A stretch of 64,000 nucleotides of DNA from Pseudomonadota bacterium (GTDB taxonomy: Bacteria; Pseudomonadota; Gammaproteobacteria; Burkholderiales; Burkholderiaceae_C), in NCBI GenBank assembly GCA_021848345.1, contig JAJZUV010000007.1:39106-103105 (forward strand). Direction: 5' to 3'. Each line of letters starts with the position of its first letter. Position 1 is the stretch's first letter. Shown here one piece after another: positions 45,873-55,810 of this stretch. Below the pieces are notes generated by a model that saw nothing but the letters and a program-made list of their open reading frames with translations, ran no database searches and had not been told where the DNA came from. Made by a program: the position numbers and the translations under genes.

Positions 45873-46307
45873 TCAGGACGCGCGGCGCGCGCCCGTGCGT
45901 GAGCGCGCCGCCTGGCGCGGTTGCGTGGCGGCCTCGGCGGCGGCGTCGGCCCCCGCCCGCTCGCTCGCCTCCTGCAGGTGGCGCTGCAGGCGGACGGCGC
46001 CCTGCTGCAGCGCCTCCGACATGGCGGTCTGCATGGCCCCGGCGATGCGCCCGAACTCCTGCAGATACTGCGTCGCGCCTTGCGGGTCCGCGTGCAGGGT
46101 CTGCTGGGGCAGGCTCGCCCAGTCGCGTGCGTCACGGGCCTGCATGGCGTCGAACAGGCGCTGCGAGGTATTGCGGGAGAACTCGCGCATCACCTGCAGC
46201 TGCAGGCGCGTGAGCTGCTCGAAACCGTCCAGCGCGGCGTCGAACAGGTCGGTGAAGCATTCGACCTCGGCGCGCTGGGCGGCCTGGATCTGGGAACTGG
46301 GGTTCAT
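45873..46307 (-). CDS. phaP: Phasin-family protein
   Basis: Small helical protein of 144 residues without signal peptide. It is almost entirely amphipathic helix (QIQAAQRAEVECFTDLFDAA, DGFEQLTRLQLQVMREFSRN) with an Ala/Gln-rich C-terminal tail ending in basic residues. This is the character of phasins that coat polyhydroxyalkanoate granules. GGAG lies 8 bases before ATG 46307. It is the first gene of the series phasin-phaB-ppk2-usp, downstream of an FNR/ANR-like box. Phasin sequence is weakly conserved, so the assignment rests partly on the phaB neighbour. Confidence 0.8.
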   Translation of the reverse strand: MNPSSQIQAAQRAEVECFTDLFDAALDGFEQLTRLQLQVMREFSRNTSQRLFDAMQARDARDWASLPQQTLHADPQGATQYLQEFGRIAGAMQTAMSEALQQGAVRLQRHLQEASERAGADAAAEAATQPRQAARSRTGARRAS

Positions 46308-46345
46308 GGCGCGGCTCCTGCGGCGAGTGATGGGATCAGGTTCAC

Positions 46346-46392
46346 AATCTAGTATCGATCGCGCGCGCCCGAATGTCCTTGACATGGATCAG
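46346..46392 (-). promoter_or_regulatory. FNR/ANR-like box and -10 candidate upstream of the phasin operon
   Basis: TTGAC-ATGG-ATCAG at 46379-46392 matches the FNR/ANR consensus TTGAT-N4-ATCAA at 8 of 10 defined positions. A TACTAG or TAGATT hexamer on the - strand (46346-46354) would place the box centre about 43-46 bases before the start of transcription, close to the -41.5 of class II activation. The phasin ATG is about 35 bases further on. Oxygen-responsive control is inferred. Confidence 0.5.
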
Positions 46393-46414
46393 CGGGCCCG
46401 GACACACCCCCTGC

Positions 46415-48406
46415 TCACACCCCGAAAGGATAGGTATCCGGCAGGCCTTCCAGGCTCAGGCTGTCCAGCGGGGTGACCGCGTGGCTGCGGTCGAACCAGA
46501 TGTATTCGTCGTATTGCTCGGGCAGCACGGATTCGAAGTAGTGGCTGGCCATCTCCGTATGCGGACGATACAGCACCCCGACCGCGCGCTGCAGGCGCGA
46601 CTCCCGCAGCCCCGCCAGGTCCCCGTCGGCGGCCAGCCCGCGCATGGGCAGCAGCAGGCGCGGCACGCCGCTGTCGTGGAACACCCGTTCGTGGCTGCCC
46701 GAGGCACTCGGGCGAAGTTCCATGACCTGCATGTCGCCGCCCCAGGCGTCGGCCGCCGCGACCTGCCCCGCGTGGGTTCCGAAGCCGATCGCGTAGGCCT
46801 GCGCGCCGAAGGCCTTGCGGCACAGCCGCCCGAGATTGAATTCTCCCCGCAAGGCCATCTCGGTGGCGGCCGAATCCCCCACGTGCGAATTGTGGGCCCA
46901 GACCACGGCGCGGCTTTGCGGCCCGCGGAAGTCCAGCAGGGTGCGCAGGGTCTCGAACATGTGCCCGTCGCGCAGGTTCCAGGATTCGCGCGAGCCGTAG
47001 TACATGGTCCGGTAGTAGCGTTCGGCATTGGCCACCAGGCGCGCGTTCTGCACGGCGTCCAGGAAGCGGTCGCCGTCGTAGCCGCCGTAGCCGGCGCGAG
47101 CCAGCAGCAGTTCACGCAGCATGGCGACCACGTCGGCCTCGCAGGATCGGTAGCCCGCGGTCAGCGTGGCGCGCGCATAGCCGGCGGGATCGTCCTCCCA
47201 GGGGCTGAGGCAGCCGTAGCGCTGGCGCGCCACGCGTGCCGTCGCGGGATCCACGCGATCGAGGTATTCGAGTACGCGTTCGATGGAGCCGTACAGGCTG
47301 TACAGGTCGAGGCCGTAGAAGGCGCCGCGCATGTCCGGACGCTGCGCCGCGTTGAAGCCGCGCAGCCAGTCGACGAATCCGGCCACCTCGCGGTTGCGCC
47401 ACATCCATGCCGGAAAACGCGCGAAGGCCTTCCAGCGCGCCGCCGGCTGCTCGCCGTGACGCACGTACTGGTCGATGCGTGCGCAGTCGGGCCAGTCGCC
47501 CTCGACCGCGACGAAATCGAAGCCCCGCTTCTCGATGAGCTCGCGGGTGATGCGCTGGCGCATGCGGTAGAACTCGGAGGTCCCGTGCGTGGCCTCGCCG
47601 ATCAGCACCACCCGCGCGCGCCCGATGCGCCGCAGCAGCGGCTCCAGGTCGGCGGAGTCGACGTCGTCGAAGTCCTCGCCGGCGCGGCCCACCGCCGCCG
47701 CCAGGCGCGCCGTGGCGTCGGCCGCGACGTCCGCGGCGCCGCGCCGCGCGCCGGACGCCTCGCCGGCCCGCGATGCCGGCGCCGCGATGCGCAGGTCCGC
47801 GAGGTCCTCGGACTCGTAGCGCAACTCGGAGACCCGACGGGTACGCACCAGTTCCGCGACGGCCGAGCCGGCGGGCTGCGCCATCACCAGGCGGCCGCCG
47901 ACGCGCAACTGCCCGCGCAGCGCCTGGGCCGAGGCTTGCACGCCCGGCTGCACCAGGATGGCATCGAAGGGGCCCTGCTCCTCCCAGCCGCCCGAGGCGT
48001 CGCCGTGGCGCACGTGCACATTGCGCAGACCCAGGCGCGCGAACCGTTCGGCGGCGCGCTCGGCCAGGCGAGCGTCCGGCTCCACGCTGCGCACCTCGGC
48101 GGCCAGGCGGGCCAACACGGCGCTGCCGTAGCCGCAGCCGGTGCCGATTTCCAGCACCTTCTCGCCGCCGCGCAGTTCCAGCGCCGACAGGGCCACGGCC
48201 AGTACGTAGGCCTGGGGCAGCAGCCGGTCGCCGTCCAGGCGCAGCGAGACTTCCTCGTAGGCCGCGTCGCGCGCGGACTCCGGCACGAAGCGCTCGCGCG
48301 GGACCTCCTGCAGCGCGCCGAGCACGCGTTCGTCGTCCACGCCTCGCGATGCGATCTGCTGGCGCACCATAGCCTGGCGCCTGCGCGCGTAATCCGGGTG
48401 ATCCAT
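46415..48406 (-). CDS. Fusion of a PIMT-like methyltransferase domain and an erythromycin esterase-like domain
   Basis: A 663-residue two-domain protein. Residues 1-215 resemble protein-L-isoaspartate O-methyltransferase, with SAM motif VLEIGTGCGYG (84-94). The conserved TISQP segment of true PIMTs is replaced by LLPQA, losing the key Ser. A linker rich in Ala/Arg leads to an EreA-type domain (about 265-660) with VLIGEATHGTSEFYRMR, VAVEGDWPDCARID, the internal AHNSHVGD and QRAVGVLYRPHTE. The active-site His/Glu residues of the esterase family are present. AGGAGGG precedes ATG 48406. It lies among stress genes, so a role in damage repair or hydrolysis of an unknown ester is likelier than macrolide resistance. 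Confidence 0.85.
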   Translation of the reverse strand: MDHPDYARRRQAMVRQQIASRGVDDERVLGALQEVPRERFVPESARDAAYEEVSLRLDGDRLLPQAYVLAVALSALELRGGEKVLEIGTGCGYGSAVLARLAAEVRSVEPDARLAERAAERFARLGLRNVHVRHGDASGGWEEQGPFDAILVQPGVQASAQALRGQLRVGGRLVMAQPAGSAVAELVRTRRVSELRYESEDLADLRIAAPASRAGEASGARRGAADVAADATARLAAAVGRAGEDFDDVDSADLEPLLRRIGRARVVLIGEATHGTSEFYRMRQRITRELIEKRGFDFVAVEGDWPDCARIDQYVRHGEQPAARWKAFARFPAWMWRNREVAGFVDWLRGFNAAQRPDMRGAFYGLDLYSLYGSIERVLEYLDRVDPATARVARQRYGCLSPWEDDPAGYARATLTAGYRSCEADVVAMLRELLLARAGYGGYDGDRFLDAVQNARLVANAERYYRTMYYGSRESWNLRDGHMFETLRTLLDFRGPQSRAVVWAHNSHVGDSAATEMALRGEFNLGRLCRKAFGAQAYAIGFGTHAGQVAAADAWGGDMQVMELRPSASGSHERVFHDSGVPRLLLPMRGLAADGDLAGLRESRLQRAVGVLYRPHTEMASHYFESVLPEQYDEYIWFDRSHAVTPLDSLSLEGLPDTYPFGV

Positions 48407-48522
48407 CGGGTCCCTCCTGCACGGCCGCGCGCCCGGCCGGCACGCCTTGCGCAGTGTGCGCCCGGCACGCCGCGGGTTCCTTGACGTGGCGCAGCCTGGC
48501 GTGCCCCCGGGCGGGCGCGCCT

Positions 48523-49920
48523 TCAGCGCAGCAGGATGGGCTCGCCGTCGCCGGGGATCTGGTGCGCGATGCCTCGTTGCTCGAGGTGCTGGGCGAACAC
48601 GCGCATGCCGGTATCCAGGTCCCCGTGCACCAGGAATACCCGCCGCGTGGGCCCGCAAGCCTTCAACCACGCCAGCAACTCGCTGCAGCCGGCATGGGCC
48701 GAGAATCCGTTGATGGTGTGGATGCGCGCCCGAACCTCGATCTCTTCATCGAACAGGTGTACCTGCCGCGCACCGTCGATGATGCGCCGTGCCAGGGTTC
48801 CTTGCGCGGCGAAACCCACGAAGACCACGCTGTTCGACTGGTTGCCCAGGTTGTGCCGCAAGTGATGGCGCACGCGCCCTCCGCTGCACATGCCGGAGCC
48901 GGCCATGATCACCGCGCCGCCGCGAATGGTGTTGATGGCCATCGATTCGGACGTCTCGCGGCTCAGCCGCAGGCCCGGCAGGCGCAGCGGATCGGCCCCG
49001 TGCAGCCGGGCGGCGAAGTCGGGGCGCAGGCAGCCCGGGTAGCGCAGGAAGATCTCGGTGGCCGAAATGGCCATCGGCGAGTCGAGAAACACCGGCAGGT
49101 GGCGCGGCAGTCTGTGCTGCTCGATGGCTCGGGCGAGCACGTACAGCAGTTCCTGCGCCCGCTCCAGCGCGAAGGTGGGAACGATCACGTTGCCGCCCCG
49201 GGCCAGGGTGTCGGAGACGGCCTGCACCAGTTCCTCGTAGGACGCGTTCCAGTCGCGGTGGTCGCGGTCGCCGTAGGTGGTCTCCATCACCACGTAGTCC
49301 GGATGCACCGGGGGGCGCTGCGGATCGCGCAGCAGCGGGCGGCCGGGGTTGCCGATGTCGCCCGAGAAGAACACGCTGCGGCTTGCGCCCGGCTGCTCCA
49401 GTTCCAGCAGGATGGATGCGGAGCCCAGGATGTGCCCCGCATCGACGAAGGTGGCGTGCACGCCGGGTGCCACCTCCAGGCGCACGCCGTACTCCACCGA
49501 GCCGTCGAAGTAGTCCATGGCATGGAACGCGTCCGCCAGGGTGTACAGCGGTTGTTCCGACTCGCCGCGGCGCCGGCCATGGCGCTGCGCGCGGCGCGCC
49601 TCCTCCTCCTGCAGCCCGGCGGCGTCGGCCAGCACCAGGCGCGCGAGCTCGCGCGTGGCGGCGGTGCAGACGATGCGCCCCTTGAAGCCCCGCTTGACCA
49701 GCAGGGGAATGCGCCCGCAATGGTCCAGGTGCGCATGGGTCAACAGCAGCACGTCGATCCCGGCCGGGTCGAAGCCGAACTCCGCGGCGTTCTCCTCCGC
49801 CAGCTCGCGCCCGCCCTGGAACAGTCCGCAGTCCACCAGCACGCTGGCGGATTCGGTGCGCAGCAGGTGACACGAGCCGGTCACCTGCTTGGCCGCGCCG
49901 TGACAGGACAGTCGGATCAT
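48523..49920 (-). CDS. Beta-CASP metallo-beta-lactamase-fold RNA hydrolase
   Basis: Zinc-dependent nuclease-type protein of 465 residues. The MBL domain shows the metal motif THAHLDHCGRIPLL and the later ligands in VDAGHILGSA and FSGDIGNPGRPLL. The beta-CASP insert has FALERAQELLYVLARAI, GSGMCSGGRVRHHL and a C-terminal SAHAG with VHGD. This architecture is known from YSH1/CPSF73-like and bacterial RNA hydrolases. ATG 49920 is preferred over 49926 because it overlaps the PRPP-synthase stop (ATGA) and leaves the proper spacing to AAGGAG. It is third in a coupled trio with an AMP-phosphorylase-like gene. Confidence 0.9.
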   Translation of the reverse strand: MIRLSCHGAAKQVTGSCHLLRTESASVLVDCGLFQGGRELAEENAAEFGFDPAGIDVLLLTHAHLDHCGRIPLLVKRGFKGRIVCTAATRELARLVLADAAGLQEEEARRAQRHGRRRGESEQPLYTLADAFHAMDYFDGSVEYGVRLEVAPGVHATFVDAGHILGSASILLELEQPGASRSVFFSGDIGNPGRPLLRDPQRPPVHPDYVVMETTYGDRDHRDWNASYEELVQAVSDTLARGGNVIVPTFALERAQELLYVLARAIEQHRLPRHLPVFLDSPMAISATEIFLRYPGCLRPDFAARLHGADPLRLPGLRLSRETSESMAINTIRGGAVIMAGSGMCSGGRVRHHLRHNLGNQSNSVVFVGFAAQGTLARRIIDGARQVHLFDEEIEVRARIHTINGFSAHAGCSELLAWLKACGPTRRVFLVHGDLDTGMRVFAQHLEQRGIAHQIPGDGEPILLR

Positions 49921-50849
49921 GGGCATGTCTCCTTCGGCAGGCCGGCCGTCTCCGGCAGCGCCAGCGCCAATTCCTCGTCCAGCGCGATGCGCTCGACACC
50001 GGCCGGCGGATCCACGCTGTCGGTGCAGGCCACGCGCGCCGCTCCGGCCTCGCGCAGGCGCTGCAACGCGTCGCCCGCGAACAGTCCGTGCGTGACCACG
50101 CAGACCGCCGGCGCCAGGCCGCGCCCGTGCAACTGCTCCAGAACCACCGCCAGCGTGCGTCCCGAACTTGCGATGTCGTCCAGCAGCACCGGCGTGCGCC
50201 CCGCCCAGGCGCTCAGCCCGGGCAGCCGGCTGGACACGTCCAGGTCGCCATGGCGCTGCTTGTCCAGCACCAGCATCGGCGCGTCCACCCGCGCGGCGAC
50301 GTCGGCCACCCACTGCCGGCTCTCGGCGTCGGGGCCGATGAGCAGCGGCCGCGCCACCTCGGCGGCGATCCAGCGCGCCAGCGGCGCGGCCGCGTGCACC
50401 ACGCGGCTGCGCAGCGTGTACACCCGCTCCAGGCGGTCGATGCGGTGCAGGTGCGGATCCACCGTGAGCAACCAGTCGAAGTGGCTCGACAGCAGTCTTG
50501 CGTACAGGCGCGCGGAGACCGCCTGCCCGGCCTCGAAGGCGCGGTCCTGGCGCATGTAGGCCAGGTAGGGCGCGACCAGCCCGACCCCCGTGGCGCCGAG
50601 TTCGCGCAAGGTGTCCGCGGCCATCAGCAGGGGCACGCTGAGCGCGTCGGGGTCGCGCAGGGTGCACACCAGCGCGGCCGGCGCCTCGGGCGGCTGCACG
50701 CGCACCAGGGATTCGCCGTCGGGAAAGCGATGCAGCCACAAGCCGGCGGTGCGCACGGCCGGGCCCAGACGCGCCGCGAGCGCCTCGGCGCGCGCTTCGT
50801 TGCCGGGCATCGGGTACAGCTGCAAGGCCGGATGCGGCGCGAGGGTCAT
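49917..50849 (-). CDS. Ribose-phosphate pyrophosphokinase paralogue
   Basis: PRPP-synthase family protein of 310 residues. Motifs are FPDGESLVRV, YLAYMRQDRAFEAGQAVSAR (nucleotide/metal region), TVDPHLHRID in place of the DLHA-Q loop of housekeeping Prs, and the PRPP-binding VLLDDIASSGRT. These variants resemble archaeal-type enzymes more than the main bacterial Prs, so a second, specialised copy is likely. The GAGGAGGG site 7 bases before ATG 50849 lies inside the end of the upstream AMP-phosphorylase-like gene. Start and stop both overlap neighbours by ATGA. Confidence 0.87.
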   Translation of the reverse strand: MTLAPHPALQLYPMPGNEARAEALAARLGPAVRTAGLWLHRFPDGESLVRVQPPEAPAALVCTLRDPDALSVPLLMAADTLRELGATGVGLVAPYLAYMRQDRAFEAGQAVSARLYARLLSSHFDWLLTVDPHLHRIDRLERVYTLRSRVVHAAAPLARWIAAEVARPLLIGPDAESRQWVADVAARVDAPMLVLDKQRHGDLDVSSRLPGLSAWAGRTPVLLDDIASSGRTLAVVLEQLHGRGLAPAVCVVTHGLFAGDALQRLREAGAARVACTDSVDPPAGVERIALDEELALALPETAGLPKETCP

Positions 50850-52417
50850 CGTACGACCCTCCTCGCTGCGCTCGACTCCTCCAGGTCCAGATGGAACATG
50901 CCGGGATGTCCGCGCACGAAATCCAGCGCATAGTCGAGCTCGCCCTGCGACTCGGCGTGCAGCTCGAACAAGGGCTGGCCGCGCTCGACCCGATCTCCGA
51001 CATGCGCGCCCAGCAGCAGCCCGGCGGTTCGCGCGTGCGGCGCGCCCGCCAGTTTGGCCGCGCGCGCCAGCAAGCGGTTGTCGATGGCCTGCACGCGCCC
51101 GGTACAGGGCGCCGGCACCGGCCGCTGGAACGGGGCCACGCCCGGCTCGCGAAAGGCGCCCTGCGCCTCGCAGATGGCCTGGAACTTGCGCAGCGCCCGT
51201 CCGTCCGCGAGCACGCCCGCCGCCAGTTCGCGCGCGGCCGCGCTGGCGCCTTCCGGCACCAGCCCGCCGAGTTCGACCACCGCCGCGGCCACGTCCAGCG
51301 CCCGCTCGCGCAGGTCGGCGCTGGCCTGCGGATGGTTGCCCAGCACGCGCAGCACGTCATGCGCTTCCAGCGCGGGGCCGATGCCGCGTCCCACGGGTTG
51401 CGAGCCGTCGGTGACCATGCCCACCAGATGCAGTCCGAGCGCGCGCGCGCTGGCCTGCAGCGCGTGCAGCAGCGAGCGCGCCTGCTCGTCGCTGCGCACC
51501 TTGGCGCTGGGTCCGGTGGGAATGTCGATCACCACGTGGGTGGAGCCCGCCGCTGCCTTCTTGGACAACACCGAGGCCACCAGCTGCGCCTCGCTGTCCA
51601 GGTCGAGCATGCGCTCGACGCGGATCAGCAGGTCGTCGGCCGGGCTCATGTTCATGGCGCCGCCCCAGACCATGCAGCCGCCCTCGGCCTCGACCACGCG
51701 ACGCATCGCCGCCAGGTCCAGGTCCACCCGGGTGATGGTCTCCAGCGTATCCGCGGTTCCAGCCGGCGAGGTGATGGCGCGCGAGCTGGTCTTGGGCATG
51801 ATCAGGCCCAGCGCGGTGGCGATGGCCACGACGATGGGCGTGGTGCGATTGCCGGGCAGCCCGCCGATGCAGTGCTTGTCGACCACCAGCGGATGCGGCC
51901 AGCTCATGCGCGCGCCGCTGTGCACCATGGCCCGGGTCAGGCCGGTGACTTCCTCCCGGTTCATGCTGCCAGCCGCGCAGGCCACGAGGAAGGCGGCGAT
52001 CTCCACATTCGACAGGCGCCCCGCCACGGTGTCGCCGATGATCGCCTCGAAGGCGCCCTCGGCCAGGCGCTTGCCGTAGATCTTCGCCCGCACGTGGCTC
52101 ATCGCGTCGCTGGGCGGCGCGAAGCGAAAGCGCAGCCGTTCGTCGGGACGCGGCCGCAGGCGCAGCCACGCCGCCTCGGACAGGCCGACCTCGTCCGGCC
52201 CGAGCAGCCCGCCCGAGCTCAGGATGTTCAGCGTGGCGACGATGCTCGCGCTCTCGCCCAGCACCTCGATGCGAGCATGCGCCTCGAAACCCTCGGCGCG
52301 AACCACCGGCGAGTCGGCGCGCAGCACCACCACCGGCTCGTGATGCGTGTCCACGCCCAGACGTCTCGGCAGCAGCGAGAACGCCGGTGGGACCGGCGCG
52401 GGCACGGCAGGGTCCAT
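50846..52417 (-). CDS. AMP phosphorylase-like protein (thymidine phosphorylase superfamily)
   Basis: Nucleoside/nucleotide phosphorylase family protein of 523 residues. After an N-terminal domain of about 90 residues come VRAKIYGKRLAEGAFEAIIGD and VVDKHCIGGLPGNRTTPIVV, then KTSSRAITSPAGTADTLE. These match archaeal AMP phosphorylases (NMP + phosphate to base + ribose 1,5-bisphosphate) rather than E. coli DeoA (DKHSTGGVGD type). ATG 52417 is chosen because GGAGG lies 4-5 bases upstream. The last residues (EESSAARRVVR) are encoded by the SD-bearing repeat that also starts the next gene. No RuBisCO is present, so the fate of ribose 1,5-bisphosphate is open. Confidence 0.85.
   Translation of the reverse strand: MDPAVPAPVPPAFSLLPRRLGVDTHHEPVVVLRADSPVVRAEGFEAHARIEVLGESASIVATLNILSSGGLLGPDEVGLSEAAWLRLRPRPDERLRFRFAPPSDAMSHVRAKIYGKRLAEGAFEAIIGDTVAGRLSNVEIAAFLVACAAGSMNREEVTGLTRAMVHSGARMSWPHPLVVDKHCIGGLPGNRTTPIVVAIATALGLIMPKTSSRAITSPAGTADTLETITRVDLDLAAMRRVVEAEGGCMVWGGAMNMSPADDLLIRVERMLDLDSEAQLVASVLSKKAAAGSTHVVIDIPTGPSAKVRSDEQARSLLHALQASARALGLHLVGMVTDGSQPVGRGIGPALEAHDVLRVLGNHPQASADLRERALDVAAAVVELGGLVPEGASAAARELAAGVLADGRALRKFQAICEAQGAFREPGVAPFQRPVPAPCTGRVQAIDNRLLARAAKLAGAPHARTAGLLLGAHVGDRVERGQPLFELHAESQGELDYALDFVRGHPGMFHLDLEESSAARRVVR
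50853..50879 (-). repeat. SD-bearing repeat element, copy 2, inside the 3' end of the AMP-phosphorylase-like gene
   Basis: Matches 13704-13730 at 24 of 27 bases and places GAGGAGGG 7 nt before the PRPP-synthase ATG, exactly as at the ROK gene. It doubles as coding sequence for the last ten residues of the upstream protein. Confidence 0.6.
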
Positions 52418-52528
52418 TTCGCCTCCGGAAAGATGCTGGGAAACCCAGCTTAGCAAGCCCGGACACCCCGGAATTTGCGATATCTCAGGCCCGGCGCACT
52501 GCCGCGGCGCAGCACGGCCGGCCCCCGC

Positions 52529-53745
52529 TCAATCCGTATCGGCGAACAGCAGCTTGGCCACCGTCTGGTTGTCGATGGGCTCGTCGAACAGCGAGCGCAC
52601 CAGCAGGTCACTGCCCAGAAGCTGCGGCGCGAACAGGACATCGGGCTGGACGCGCCGGATCTTCGCCACATGGCGGGCGTCGTTGACCCCGGCGATGGTC
52701 TTCACGCCGGGAGCCAGCTCCTTGACCGCCAGCACCGCGAAGGCGTTCTCGGCGTCGTCCTCGCGCAGGGTCAGCACCGCCTTGGCCTGCGGCACGCCGG
52801 CCTGCTCCAGCACCTCGTTGCTGGTGGCGTCGCCGACGACCACGTCGGCCCCGGATGGAAACGGCGAATTCGCGGCGGAAGACACCACCACGGTGACCGG
52901 AACCCCGCGCTGCTGCAGTGCCTCCCAGGTGGCGTAGGCCAGCGCCGAGACGCCGAGGATGACGTAGTGATTGCGGCGTTGCTGTTTTTGCATCCGACCC
53001 TCCAGAGTGCGCTTGATGCTGCCGCCGATCACCGGACCGATGATCAGCGACAGGGTGGTGGCGAACACCGAGATGCCCAGCACGATCAGCGAGATCGTGA
53101 ACATGCGCGCATGCGGTGTGCGCGGCACGATGTCCCCATAACCCACGGTGGACATGGTCTCCACCGCGTAATACAGCGCCGTACCCAGATCGCGGATGGG
53201 CGGCGCGTAGCCGTTGCCGAACCACAGGCTGCCCAGCATGCCGTACAGCAGAAGACCGCCGATGCTCAGCAACGCGAACAGCGATCCCGCGGCGATGCTG
53301 CTGCGATGGAAGCGCCGCGCCCACAGCAGCAGCACGCCCAGCTGCAGCAGGCACAACAGGAACAAGGGGCCGGTATGGTGCGCGGATACGAGCGCGTCAC
53401 CCGCCCCGAGCAGGCTGAGCAGCAGCGTGATCACCCAGGCCAGGCGCGCGCGCGCCAGCAGGCCGAAACTCATCAGCACCAGACCCAGGCCCAGCAGCAC
53501 GCGCGGCAGCACCAGCATGTCGGCCAGGCCCGCCGCGCCCTGCGTGGCGTTGAGCTCGCGCAGCGAGCTGGCCACGTGCGCGAACTGCGGGCGCACCAGC
53601 ACGGCGCCGGCCACGGCGGCCAGCAACGCCGCGAGGGCCTGCGGGCCCTGCGCGGCCCAGAGCCGGCGCAGCGCTCCCAGGCGCGCTCTGGCGGCCCCCA
53701 GCAGCGAGCGCTGGCGCCGCGCCGGGCTCGGTGCGTCGTCGGCGC

Positions 53746-53749
<4 letters not shown>
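52529..53749 (-). CDS. Potassium channel with RCK/TrkA-N regulatory domain (Kch-like)
   Basis: Ion channel of 406 residues. Several N-terminal hydrophobic segments (about residues 35-175) precede a pore helix and selectivity filter STVGYGDIVP (near residue 210) and an inner helix (FTISLIVLGISVFATTLSLII). The cytoplasmic RCK domain (about 260-400) contains YVILGVSALAYATWEAL and VVGDATSNEVLEQAGVPQA. The GxGxxG dinucleotide motif is degenerate (GVSALA), so nucleotide binding may be altered. ATG 53749 overlaps the FAD-oxidase stop (ATGA). Third gene of a WrbA-oxidase-channel operon, an odd grouping that could link potassium flux to redox state. Confidence 0.9.
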
Positions 53750-55808
<2,059 letters not shown>

Positions 55809-55810
55809 CT

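Noticed and set aside
46379..46384. TTGACA on the + strand as a sigma-70 -35 box
   Set aside because: No -10-like hexamer lies 16-18 bases downstream on that strand and no + strand gene follows; the bases are better read as half of the FNR/ANR-like box.
46415..48406. Macrolide resistance by erythromycin esterase
   Set aside because: The esterase-like domain belongs to the broad chromosomal branch, is fused to a methyltransferase-like domain and lies among stress genes with no mobile element nearby.
48523..49920. Beta-lactamase or antibiotic resistance
   Set aside because: The metallo-beta-lactamase fold carries a beta-CASP insert and the SAHAG/VHGD motifs of RNA hydrolases; nothing points to antibiotic hydrolysis.
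50846..52417. Annotation as thymidine phosphorylase DeoA
   Set aside because: The substrate-loop motifs match archaeal AMP phosphorylases and the protein has an extra N-terminal domain of about 90 residues, so the deoA name would mislead.
52484..52497. A possible second FNR box upstream of the AMP-phosphorylase-like gene (TTGCG-ATAT-CTCAG)
   Set aside because: Only about 6 of 10 consensus positions agree and both half-sites are imperfect, which is expected by chance.
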